Below are positions 1 to 7,397 of a stretch of 12,553 bases of DNA, in pieces. The position numbers and the translations under genes are program-made. The notes under the pieces are model-generated. The model did no database searches. It had not been told where the DNA came from and saw only the letters and a list, made by a program, of their open reading frames with translations. The stretch's first letter is position 1; every line of letters begins with the position of its first letter. The stretch is taken from assembly GCA_050252335.1 (NCBI GenBank), contig JBFWLB010000067.1:1-12553 (forward strand), read 5' to 3'. The stretch comes from Berkiella_A sp050252335 (GTDB taxonomy: Bacteria > Pseudomonadota > Gammaproteobacteria > Berkiellales > Berkiellaceae).

Positions 1-295
1 TGCCAACATTGTCTATGAAGGTAGATGGTTCTCTCAAGCAAAAGAGGCTTTAGATGCTTTAATTGATGTAACACAGCAATATGTGACAGGCACCGTTAAA
101 CTACAGCTCTTCAAAGGCAACATTATTTTTTGCGGTATGACTTCCCCTTATAGCTTACACCATGCTGGTTTAGCTACTTTTGAGGCAGACACTGTTTACA
201 ATCAAAAAGATGCTGAAGGTTTCATTAATTTATTTTCTCTATCTGCCAAAGTATATGGCCAAGTTCATGCACAAGGAGTCAAATATGACGACTAA
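1..295 (+). CDS. argG: argininosuccinate synthase, C-terminal end (partial)
   Basis: Last 97 codons of argininosuccinate synthase, which joins citrulline and aspartate using ATP to form argininosuccinate. The 5' part lies before the window, and the reading frame enters at base 2. The visible segment has the conserved C-terminal pattern of the family: YEGRWFSQAKEALDAL, then TGTVKLQLFKGN, then SPYSLHHAGLATFEAD and the KDAEGFINLF stretch just before the end. In tetrameric ArgG this tail takes part in subunit contacts (family knowledge). The stop codon lies inside the start of argH, so the two genes overlap by 11 nt and are very probably co-transcribed and translationally coupled. The identification is secure from the tail alone, although the catalytic ATP-binding domain cannot be inspected. 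Confidence 0.93.
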   Translation, partial: ANIVYEGRWFSQAKEALDALIDVTQQYVTGTVKLQLFKGNIIFCGMTSPYSLHHAGLATFEADTVYNQKDAEGFINLFSLSAKVYGQVHAQGVKYDD

Positions 296-1526
296 AGCCT
301 GGGGGGGAAGATTTCAAAAAGCACTCGACTCACGTGTCGAAAAATTTAATGCTTCATTACCTTTTGATCATGTATTATTTAAACATGATATTCAAGGCAG
401 TATCGTGCATGCGCAGATGCTTGCACGTCAAAAGCTTATTAGTTCTGATGAGGCAGAATTAATCTGTTCTGGATTAGAACAAATACAAAGCGAGCTACAA
501 CAAGGCCTGCATGCAATGGATACTGCTTGTGAAGACATTCACATGCTGATAGAACATCTGTTAGTACAAAAAATTGGTATGATTGGAAAGAAATTACACA
601 CCGGACGCAGTCGTAATGATCAAGTGGCATTAGACCTAAAACTGTATTGCAGAGAAAATGTAATAATCATTCAAAATTTGTTAGCAACGCTATTGCAGAC
701 ACTTAAAGATTTATCCACACAACATGCCACCCATATCATGCCTGGATACACACATTTACAAGAAGCACAACCTATCTTTTTAGGTCAGTATTTTGATGCC
801 TATCATGCAATGTTTCAACGTGACGCAACAAGAATACAAGATTGGTTTAAGCGCATGAATTTATCACCCTTGGGTGCAGGCGCACTTGCAGGTAGTGGTT
901 TACCACTCGATAGAGAATGGATTGCACAAAGGCTTGGTTTTGAGAACATCGTAGAAAATACACTGGATGCAGTAAGCGATAGAGATTATGTAATTGAATT
1001 GTGCAGTTTTGCCTCAATTCTTATGGTTCATTTATCGCGCCTTTCTGAGGACTTGATCCTATGGTCCACACAAGAATTTAATTTTGTTATGTTAGATGAT
1101 GCTTTTGCAACAGGATCTTCTCTCATGCCGCAGAAGAAAAATCCAGATGTATTAGAATTGGTACGTGGCAAAAGCGGTCGTATCTTTGGCCATTTAATAG
1201 CTATCTTAACGGTGATGAAAGCACTGCCTCTTGCCTACAACAAAGACATGCAAGAAGATAAAGAAGTTGTATTTGACACTCTCAAAACCTTAATGGCTTG
1301 CCTTGAGATTATGCCCTCTTTTTTGAGTAGCTTGCAGTTTAACACCAAACAAATGGAACATCGTGTAAACAAAAGCTTTATGAATGCAACAAATATTCTG
1401 GAGAAACTTGTATTAAAAGGCATGGCATTCCGTGATGCGCATCATACTGTAGGACAATGGGTTCAAATGGCAAATGCGCAAAATAAAACGCTGTTAGAAA
1501 TTATGCAAGAACAGGAATCAGAATAA
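285..1526 (+). CDS. argH: argininosuccinate lyase (short C-terminus)
   Basis: Cleaves argininosuccinate to arginine and fumarate, the last step of arginine synthesis, in the cytoplasm. The 413-residue product has the fumarase/aspartase superfamily landmarks: HTGRSRND at 105-112, GYTHLQ at 154-159 (His157 is the expected catalytic base), and the signature GSSLMPQKKNP at 277-287 carrying the catalytic serine loop. The ATG at 285 is chosen because AAGGAG (273-278) sits 6 nt upstream and the protein then begins MTTKAWGGRF, the usual ArgH start; an in-frame extension to 180 would only read through argG. The usual length is about 455-465 residues. Here the protein stops soon after the AHHTVGQWVQ helix, so about 45 C-terminal residues are missing. 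I recall Legionella ArgH being similarly short (about 411 residues), so this is probably a lineage trait rather than a broken gene. Confidence 0.95.
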   Translation: MTTKAWGGRFQKALDSRVEKFNASLPFDHVLFKHDIQGSIVHAQMLARQKLISSDEAELICSGLEQIQSELQQGLHAMDTACEDIHMLIEHLLVQKIGMIGKKLHTGRSRNDQVALDLKLYCRENVIIIQNLLATLLQTLKDLSTQHATHIMPGYTHLQEAQPIFLGQYFDAYHAMFQRDATRIQDWFKRMNLSPLGAGALAGSGLPLDREWIAQRLGFENIVENTLDAVSDRDYVIELCSFASILMVHLSRLSEDLILWSTQEFNFVMLDDAFATGSSLMPQKKNPDVLELVRGKSGRIFGHLIAILTVMKALPLAYNKDMQEDKEVVFDTLKTLMACLEIMPSFLSSLQFNTKQMEHRVNKSFMNATNILEKLVLKGMAFRDAHHTVGQWVQMANAQNKTLLEIMQEQESE

Positions 1527-1632
1527 ATAAAGAGGGATAATTCGTACAGCTACTTTAAAATCCACACGCTTATTGTACTGTTGATACTCCTAGATAGCAC
1601 AACAACTTAGTTTGCTTCAATAGATCAACAAA

Positions 1633-1676
1633 TAGGACAGCCATAATAATCTGCTTAACTAATTGTGGCTGTCCTA
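1633..1676. repeat. strong inverted repeat (hairpin) downstream of argH
   Basis: A perfect 11-bp inverted repeat (taggacagcca, then tggctgtccta) extends inward through one G-U pair and three A-T pairs to about 15 bp, leaving a 14-nt loop. It lies 107 nt after the argH stop. There is no T-run on either side, so it is not a standard intrinsic terminator. It could still end argGH transcription, stabilise the 3' end of the message, or be a small palindromic mobile element. Confidence 0.6.
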
Positions 1677-1953
1677 GAGATATTAGCCATTACTTTGCCC
1701 TACTCGCTTTCATTTCGTAAATTTGGCTGTGTTCAATAAACTAAGATTCCCTATAGAATTTCAATTAAAATCAACAGATTATATTTATTTTCTTCTTTTT
1801 GAACCCTTTTGAACATATAAACTATTCGTATTGCTAAAAGTGCTTTACAACTTCGAAGAATCCAATACCTAAAACTGCTAAACTTCGGTTTGAGTGGTGC
1901 TAAGTGAATCATTCTATATTATGGTATACCGTATAGCGTCTGACGTATGAATC

Positions 1954-1982
1954 TTGTCTATTAGCAACCTGTATTCTACAAT
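1954..1982 (+). promoter_or_regulatory. sigma70-like promoter for alsT
   Basis: TTGTCT (1954-1959, 4/6 match) and TACAAT (1977-1982, 5/6 match) are separated by 17 nt. Transcription would begin near 1989, giving a leader of about 65 nt before the GTG start at 2055. No other gene in the gap could use it. This was found by consensus matching only. Confidence 0.45.
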
Positions 1983-2054
1983 CAAATAATTTGGTTTTCT
2001 AAATTGGTCTAAAATAATGGACTACTTTAGTTATTGACTAAGAATGGAGCGCAA

Positions 2055-3458
2055 GTGAATCATTTAGAAGCAATTCTCTTTGAAATGAGGCACCTCTTAT
2101 GGGGCGGCTTTTTGATTGGTCTTATTGCTGCAATGGGATTGTATTTGACGATATCCCTTAAAGGACTCCAATTTCGTTATCTGTTCCATAGTTTGCACCT
2201 ACTCTTTTTTCCACAAAAGCATAAGTTAAATCCTGATAGTTCAGGTGATATCTCTCCCTTTCAATCCATTATGACCGCACTTGCTGGCTCTATCGGAACC
2301 GGCAGCATTGCAGGGGTTGCTATTGCTATTAGCATTGGCGGCTATGGTGCCATTTTCTGGCTGTGGGTAACCAGCATCTTTGGCATGGTCATCGCTTACT
2401 CAGAAAATGTGCTCGCCATAAAATACCGTGTTCAAAATGAAAAAGGACAAATGTCAGGCGGCCCTATGTATACCTTAAGAGATGGCTTGAAACAGCCACT
2501 CTTGGCAAAAGCCTTTGCACTTTTTGGTGCAATCGCTGCTTTTGGAATTGGGGCAACAGTACAATCCAATTCCACTGCCGGTGCCATTGAAACGCTCTTT
2601 TCTGTATCGCCATGGATAAGTGGCATCATTATGGCATTGATTTCTGCCCTTGTGGTTTTAGGGGGGGTTCGTAAAATTGGTCAAGTAGCAAGTATCATGG
2701 TGCCCCTCATGACGATACTCTATGTGGCAGCAAGCCTTGTTATCTTAGCCATCCATTGGCAAAACATATTACCCAGTTTACAACTTATTATTACGAGTGC
2801 TTTCACAGGTCAAGCGCCTTTAGGTGGATTTGCTGGATCTTCTTTGCTCGTTGCGATGCAAATGGGATCAGCGCGCGCTGTCTTTTCAAATGAAGCAGGT
2901 TTGGGTAGTAGCCCCATTGCAGCGGCAAATGCCAAAACGCCCTATGCTGCTTTACAAGGAATGTTGGCCATGGCCGGCGTGTTTGTTGCTTCTCTTATCA
3001 TTTGCACAATGACAGGATTAGTGTTGGCTGTTACAGATTCTTTAGGGCTAGTAGACAGTGCAGGTTCTTTAATCACTGGTGCACCACTGACGATTGCCGC
3101 ATTTAGTCAAAGCTTGCCAGGTGCCCCCTATGTTGTGTTGGGGTGCTTAGTCTTATTTGGCTTCACAACCCTCATTGCATGGGCTTATTATGGCGAAAAA
3201 TGCATAGAATTTTTATTAGGTTCAAAATCTATCAGTAGCTACCGAGTTGTCTACCTCTCTTTAATCATTGTAGGCGCTACTGCAAATTTACATTTGATTT
3301 GGGCTTTTGCAGATATTGCCAATGGGCTTATGTGTATACCCAATCTCATTGCCGTTGCCTGCCTTGTGAAAGTCGTCATGTATGAAACCACACTCTACGA
3401 ACAGTTTCTGTTAGGCTTAAAAGCGAGATGCCTTAAAACAATGACAACTCCCACCTGA
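2055..3458 (+). CDS. alsT: sodium:alanine/glycine symporter (AGCS family)
   Basis: Inner-membrane secondary transporter predicted to import alanine or glycine with sodium. The 467-residue product matches the family's usual 450-490 residues and is a series of hydrophobic helices. Conserved AGCS blocks are visible: ALAGSIGTGSIAGVAIAI near 76-93, GGPMYTL near 135, FSNEAGLGSSPIA near 277, and the C-terminal FTTLIAWAYYGEKC and NGLMCIPNLIA blocks. The GTG at 2055 is preferred because TGGAG (2045-2049) lies 5 nt upstream. A TTG at 2034 keeps the frame open but has no ribosome binding site, and an ATG at 2082 would cut into the first helix. The gene stands alone with its own promoter and ends at a shared terminator. 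Substrate preference (alanine, glycine or a related amino acid) cannot be decided from sequence. Confidence 0.9.
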   Translation: MNHLEAILFEMRHLLWGGFLIGLIAAMGLYLTISLKGLQFRYLFHSLHLLFFPQKHKLNPDSSGDISPFQSIMTALAGSIGTGSIAGVAIAISIGGYGAIFWLWVTSIFGMVIAYSENVLAIKYRVQNEKGQMSGGPMYTLRDGLKQPLLAKAFALFGAIAAFGIGATVQSNSTAGAIETLFSVSPWISGIIMALISALVVLGGVRKIGQVASIMVPLMTILYVAASLVILAIHWQNILPSLQLIITSAFTGQAPLGGFAGSSLLVAMQMGSARAVFSNEAGLGSSPIAAANAKTPYAALQGMLAMAGVFVASLIICTMTGLVLAVTDSLGLVDSAGSLITGAPLTIAAFSQSLPGAPYVVLGCLVLFGFTTLIAWAYYGEKCIEFLLGSKSISSYRVVYLSLIIVGATANLHLIWAFADIANGLMCIPNLIAVACLVKVVMYETTLYEQFLLGLKARCLKTMTTPT

Positions 3459-3467
3459 TTCTCAAAA

Positions 3468-3485
3468 CAGCGGCTATTGCCGCTG
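3468..3485. terminator. bidirectional intrinsic terminator
   Basis: Perfect 7-bp GC-rich stem (cagcggc / gccgctg) with a TATT loop, lying between the convergent alsT and ankyrin genes. Read from the minus strand it is followed by TTTTGAG, a reasonable U-tract for the ankyrin gene. Read from the plus strand it is followed by the weaker cgcttctttc. It starts 10 nt after the alsT stop and lies 13 nt past the ankyrin stop. Confidence 0.8.
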
Positions 3486-3497
3486 CGCTTCTTTCAA

Positions 3498-6371
3498 CTA
3501 CTTAAAGCGAAGACGCTCTTTCCTCACTACAGACGCAAGACTTAAAATCTCATCTGGATGTACAGATTGAAGTTTATGCTTAGAATACAGCATTGCAAAT
3601 ACAAGAGGATTTTGGCTAATAAAATATTTTTCTTTCGTCAAGACAACTATCTTTTCTAGATATCTCTGCATCTTTTTTGCATTATCCCCTTGCGCTATAG
3701 CACATTGTTCCTTCATATTTAAATCAGTGAATACTTGAAATAAAGGTTTTATCATAGAACCAATCGTAAATGATTTTCCTTGAAAATAGATAACATGAGG
3801 AATCATTTCATTTGTTATAAATTCTGACAAAAGATCAAAAAGTTTTTCAACACTATCAATGCTATCCAACTCTAGGGGTTTCTCGCTAGTCGGTGGAACT
3901 GCTCGATAAGAGGCAGCATATTGTTTTGTTGCAATCTCATCCTCATCAACATTTGCATAATTTTTCAACAAATATTGCATTAAATCTGTTTTGAAAAAAA
4001 CTGGTTTATAATGCAATTGAGATTGAAGATCTAATATTTTTCTAAAAATTATTCCTAATGTTTCTGCAAGTGCTAATGGATTATTTTCATTTCCTTCAAA
4101 GCACATGACAACATCTTTAGTAAGCATCCCTGCAAACATAAATGTCATTTGAAAATTATTAGTAACTTCTCTTTGCCACTTATAATTAAATTCAGCGCCG
4201 CTTAATATTTGTATTTGTCTCAATATACTGCTAATTTCACCTGGCAGTTGCGATAACATTGAGTTCATTCTCGAAATAGGGTTTTTTAAAAGTGCACCAA
4301 CGACTTTAGACAAACCATTCATATCTGGTCCTGTATCAGCAGAACAGCATAATTCTCTTGCAACAAGAATAAAAAAGCCTAGCGCACGAGGAACATCCAT
4401 TGGAGAACATGCTAATATTTCATCTACAATAAAATTTGAAAGCATATTGTACAGCTGTATTTCTTTGTTAATATTAGAATGCGTCTCATCTGATTGAGCT
4501 TTTTTCCATGCAAGATTGTAAAATTCTGAGACTCTTAAGTTTTGATAAAAGTGAACAGTCATTTTTCTAATTTCATTAGAAAAAATCTTAACCCACTTCT
4601 CTTGATCTACACCGTCACTGGCTATAGCATTTTTAACAATCATTTGCACAGGTATTAATTTTTCTGACAGTTCTGGAATCGAAATACATTCTTGCAAGCA
4701 TCGATAGTTATTCGCCGCTCGATGGTAAAACGCATTTTTCTTTTCATCAAAAATTTGTAATAAAATTTCAGAAATTTCATCACCATCAGAAAAGCTATCT
4801 CTAATAATATTTGAAAATCTTTTTATCGCAAAAAATAATTCTTCAGAACATACCATGCTATTGAAAATGTCATATCTCATTAACTCTTTTACAATCATAC
4901 AAGCAGTTAAGCGTTGCTGAACATCAAAATGTAGAAACAGCTTAGTTAAACAATCCACTATCTCAAGAGGACTTAAAGTATTTAAAATACCCTGTGCAGC
5001 AGTCGTAATGAGTGCTTTATCAAAGATACGCTCTGCTTTTTTATTTTCCTTACAAGCACATAATATATCAAAAATCTCAACTATTTCTTTTTTAATTTTA
5101 TAAATATCAGATAATTCATGATAATCTAACTCTTTCAATACATCTGGTACTCTAAGCCCTAGCCCATTTCTATACAATACTCGATCTAGACGTGAGCCAT
5201 AGGTAGATAACTGATGATGATGTGCCAATGTCTGTGCTCGTAATTGCCATGACAAATGACTCATCCCTCCTTGCAATATCGGTAAACAATTTGGTCGATC
5301 ACGCACCAAAGCCTTAAAACTTATTTTGCTATTCTTATTTTCTAATAAACCATACTCTAACAATAAATAAAACTGATCTATTAAAGATCTTGTTTTTTCA
5401 GAATTTTCTGATGTCGCAAGGATAAATGCTTGAATAATAAGCGGACGACTCAAGAAAATATTTTTATCGGGATCTTCACCAGATATTAAATACTGTCTCA
5501 ATTTCTCAACATGCCCTTCTCGCAAATCTGTAAGTGTAAAGACAATTTTCTCTTGCACATTTTCTACGTTATTTTCTGAATTATTTGATGACTCAGCAAG
5601 CATCACAGAACTAGGAACGTCATCACTTCTATCAGAATTTTTGCTAGATGAAGGTGTTTGTGTGTCATCACTCTGTGTTCTCGAAGATTCGGATGATAAG
5701 TAACTGATATCATCCCAACTATCATCACTCTCAGATGCTAACCGTAACATTGAAAATCTTTCTGTGAGTTGAAGCACAGCCTCTCGTGAAGTATGCTCAC
5801 CATCAAGCATAGGAAATTGCTGATTAAAATGCAGATTACTTAAATTAATCGATATCAATGCCTCAATTAATTTAGGTTTATCAACAGCGTAGTCTCTGGG
5901 AGTCTTACCATTCTCGTCTTTTCTATCTGGATCCGCGCTATGTTTAACAAGTGTTTTTATCGCTGCTATTTTGCCACTTGAAACAGCCAAATGCAGTGCT
6001 GTTTGCCCCCTCTTATTTGGAATATCTATTAATGTCGGCAAATATTCCAATAATAAATCCAACATTTTTGTAGAGCTTTCAAATTTTCTTACCGCATAAT
6101 GAATAACTGTCTCTTTTTTACGATCTGCTTGAAATGCCAGTGGCTTGTAGATACTATCTAACATTCCCTTCATCACGACTGCTAGATCTTTTAAAACAAT
6201 AATATGGAATAAATGTCGTTTTAGAATATATTCTTTCTGTATTAAACTTGGCTCTATTTTCAATATATTTAGCAATTCATTCAAAATAAGTTTTTCTTTT
6301 TTGTCAGAACTTAATTGTGCAATAAGATCCATTTTTGGCCCTACTTTTTGAGCCCTAAATATTTTAAGCAC
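3498..6371 (-). CDS. large ankyrin-repeat protein, candidate host-directed effector
   Basis: A 957-residue protein without a signal peptide or membrane segment. Residues 1-80 are helical. Ankyrin repeats follow at about 86-118, 119-151 (NKRGQTALHLAVSSGKIAAI is a textbook repeat) and 152-172 (DENGKTPRDYA). Residues 211-265 form a Ser/Asp/Glu-rich, probably disordered linker containing SDDSWDDI (215-222), a match to the LC3-interacting motif. Residues 279-340 (LREGHVEKLRQYLISGEDPD onward) look like a degenerate second ankyrin pair. The remaining roughly 600 residues are helix-rich and unrecognised. The GTG start at 6371 has AAGGAG (6381-6386) 9 nt upstream; an ATG 13 codons further in is a weaker alternative. 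It is transcribed from its own promoter and ends at the shared terminator. Ankyrin proteins in Legionella and Coxiella are often Dot/Icm type IV effectors (family knowledge). Effector status here is inferred, and biochemical function is unknown. Confidence 0.85.
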   Translation of the reverse strand: MLKIFRAQKVGPKMDLIAQLSSDKKEKLILNELLNILKIEPSLIQKEYILKRHLFHIIVLKDLAVVMKGMLDSIYKPLAFQADRKKETVIHYAVRKFESSTKMLDLLLEYLPTLIDIPNKRGQTALHLAVSSGKIAAIKTLVKHSADPDRKDENGKTPRDYAVDKPKLIEALISINLSNLHFNQQFPMLDGEHTSREAVLQLTERFSMLRLASESDDSWDDISYLSSESSRTQSDDTQTPSSSKNSDRSDDVPSSVMLAESSNNSENNVENVQEKIVFTLTDLREGHVEKLRQYLISGEDPDKNIFLSRPLIIQAFILATSENSEKTRSLIDQFYLLLEYGLLENKNSKISFKALVRDRPNCLPILQGGMSHLSWQLRAQTLAHHHQLSTYGSRLDRVLYRNGLGLRVPDVLKELDYHELSDIYKIKKEIVEIFDILCACKENKKAERIFDKALITTAAQGILNTLSPLEIVDCLTKLFLHFDVQQRLTACMIVKELMRYDIFNSMVCSEELFFAIKRFSNIIRDSFSDGDEISEILLQIFDEKKNAFYHRAANNYRCLQECISIPELSEKLIPVQMIVKNAIASDGVDQEKWVKIFSNEIRKMTVHFYQNLRVSEFYNLAWKKAQSDETHSNINKEIQLYNMLSNFIVDEILACSPMDVPRALGFFILVARELCCSADTGPDMNGLSKVVGALLKNPISRMNSMLSQLPGEISSILRQIQILSGAEFNYKWQREVTNNFQMTFMFAGMLTKDVVMCFEGNENNPLALAETLGIIFRKILDLQSQLHYKPVFFKTDLMQYLLKNYANVDEDEIATKQYAASYRAVPPTSEKPLELDSIDSVEKLFDLLSEFITNEMIPHVIYFQGKSFTIGSMIKPLFQVFTDLNMKEQCAIAQGDNAKKMQRYLEKIVVLTKEKYFISQNPLVFAMLYSKHKLQSVHPDEILSLASVVRKERLRFK

Positions 6372-6412
6372 GGTATCAAACTCCTTCTCTTATATTAACT
6401 GATTCTATTAGC

Positions 6413-6441
6413 ACTATATAAATTACAAATTAAAATCACAA
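6413..6441 (-). promoter_or_regulatory. sigma70-like promoter for the ankyrin gene
   Basis: On the minus strand, TTGTGA (6441-6436, 4/6) and TATAGT (6418-6413, 5/6) are 17 nt apart. The start point would fall near 6406, giving a leader of about 35 nt that includes the AAGGAG ribosome binding site. The ankyrin gene can therefore be expressed independently of the peptidase gene upstream. Confidence 0.5.
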
Positions 6442-6497
6442 TATTTTTATGTCCTACTGAAGTTTAATACAAAAATCAAATGGGAAAAGTTATTTAA

Positions 6498-6512
6498 AAT
6501 GCTTTTAGCATT
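6498..6512 (-). terminator. weak hairpin after the peptidase gene
   Basis: A 6-bp AT-rich stem (aatgct / agcatt) with a TTT loop lies about 30 nt beyond the minus-strand stop at 6545. On that strand it is followed by a loosely T-rich stretch (TTAAATAACTTTT). A second 5-bp hairpin overlaps the stop codon (6534-6548). Both are weak, so read-through into the ankyrin gene is possible. Confidence 0.25.
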
Positions 6513-6544
6513 AAAGGAGAGGCAAATCACAAAATAGCCTTTAG

Positions 6545-7111
6545 CTATCGTCTAGATACAGTGTATTTCCCTCTTGGAAAAGTGATCTTTTCTGGCAATG
6601 GAACCTTATAAGTTTGAGAAACTCTTTCTGCTAATGTTTTCAGATATTGTCTAGTAATTGGGCGCCCACAAACGAGTTTCTCCGAAATAAGTGCTCTTAA
6701 CTCATTTTGATATACACCCGCATCACCTTCTGGCAAAGGCTCATCTCTGTTCAAATAATGATTTACTTCATGTGTTAATGTCTTAGCAAGTTTTACAGGC
6801 GCTAAGCTAGAGTGTAGGTAAATTCTATTTTCAATACAAAATCCATAAAATTCTACTTCAAGCTCTTTAATCACTTTGTTTTTTTGATTTTTTATTAATT
6901 TTTTTAATTGATGCCGCTTTGCCTTACTTGATACACATTTCAATGCGGAATTAATATCAGGTGGAGAGAATTCTGAGAATGGCATAATTACTACTTCTTT
7001 ATTGGCGATTATTTTGAGTGTACTTTCAGCTACATAGGTACCCCATTTCTTTAATAAAGCGATTGCTTCATCAAGTTTTCTTTGCCAAACGGCTTGACTG
7101 CGTAAATACAT
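6545..7111 (-). CDS. compact HExxH zinc-metallopeptidase-like protein
   Basis: A 188-residue protein of no family I recognise by name. The key feature is THEVNHYLNRDE, with HEVNH at residues 114-118: the two zinc-ligand histidines and the catalytic glutamate of zincin peptidases. Nineteen residues later comes YQNELRALISEKL, whose Glu137 is well placed as a third zinc ligand, as in gluzincins with an NE(F/L)RA helix. Residues 1-50 and 60-85 are helical, and the second stretch is strongly basic (SSKAKRHQLKKLIKNQKNK). There is no signal peptide or membrane helix, so the protein is cytosolic or exported by a signal-independent route. The ATG at 7111 has only a weak GGGG-type ribosome binding site, but a promoter with a perfect TTGACA lies upstream. 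It is divergent from the kinase-like gene and upstream of the ankyrin gene on the same strand. Protease activity is inferred from the motif alone. Confidence 0.75.
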   Translation of the reverse strand: MYLRSQAVWQRKLDEAIALLKKWGTYVAESTLKIIANKEVVIMPFSEFSPPDINSALKCVSSKAKRHQLKKLIKNQKNKVIKELEVEFYGFCIENRIYLHSSLAPVKLAKTLTHEVNHYLNRDEPLPEGDAGVYQNELRALISEKLVCGRPITRQYLKTLAERVSQTYKVPLPEKITFPRGKYTVSRR

Positions 7112-7174
7112 GTATATGCCCCATCAAATATCTTAAGCTCTTCCTTGATGAGAATCTGTCCCAAAAAGTCAGCA

Positions 7175-7202
7175 ATCCTACCAGATTAAATGTGGGTGTC
7201 AA
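7175..7202 (-). promoter_or_regulatory. sigma70-like promoter for the peptidase-like gene
   Basis: On the minus strand a perfect TTGACA (7202-7197) is followed after 16 nt by TAGGAT (7180-7175, 4/6). The leader to the ATG at 7111 would be about 55-60 nt. It lies in the 286-nt divergent region shared with the kinase-like gene. Confidence 0.5.
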
Positions 7203-7291
7203 TAATAAGTGGGTACTCAAGAAAAACCGCTCTTTAAAAAAAATTATACTTTTAGTTAAAATTCAAGTGACAGAAAAAATCTAAAATAATC

Positions 7292-7319
7292 TTGACGTTA
7301 TTTATAAGCAGCATAGATT
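7292..7319 (+). promoter_or_regulatory. possible promoter for the kinase-like gene
   Basis: TTGACG (7292-7297, 5/6) and TAGATT (7314-7319, 4/6) are 16 nt apart, placing a start near 7326 and a leader of about 70 nt. The surrounding DNA is very AT-rich, so chance matches are likely. The position fits, but the evidence is modest. Confidence 0.35.
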
Positions 7320-7397
7320 CACAGTTACAAATAAGTATAGAAAAGAATAAGCTTAAATCAAATAATGCGAAACTGATCCCAACTTAGGTGATAGTAT

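Larger units (their letters stand above)
1527..2033. other. noncoding gap between argH and alsT
   Basis: This 507-nt stretch holds no convincing gene: all frames are interrupted often and none has a good ribosome binding site. It contains a strong inverted repeat at 1633-1676, a small hairpin with a cUUCGg tetraloop at 1879-1892, a short ggtatacc palindrome at 1923-1930, and a sigma70-like promoter at 1954-1982 that fits alsT. The length and AT richness would suit decayed coding DNA, but no protein family was recognised in any frame. Confidence 0.6.

Noticed and set aside
180..284. N-terminal extension of argH upstream of 285
   Set aside because: It overlaps argG coding sequence in another frame and lacks a ribosome binding site; AAGGAG at 273-278 and the MTTKAWGGRF start fix the ATG at 285.
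2034..2054. TTG start for the sodium:alanine symporter at 2034
   Set aside because: No Shine-Dalgarno sequence precedes it, whereas the GTG at 2055 has TGGAG 5 nt upstream.
7018..7284. Plus-strand 88-codon open frame that might supply the missing N-lobe of the kinase-like gene
   Set aside because: Half of it lies antisense to the peptidase gene, no glycine-rich loop or VAxK motif appears, and stops separate it from the kinase frame.
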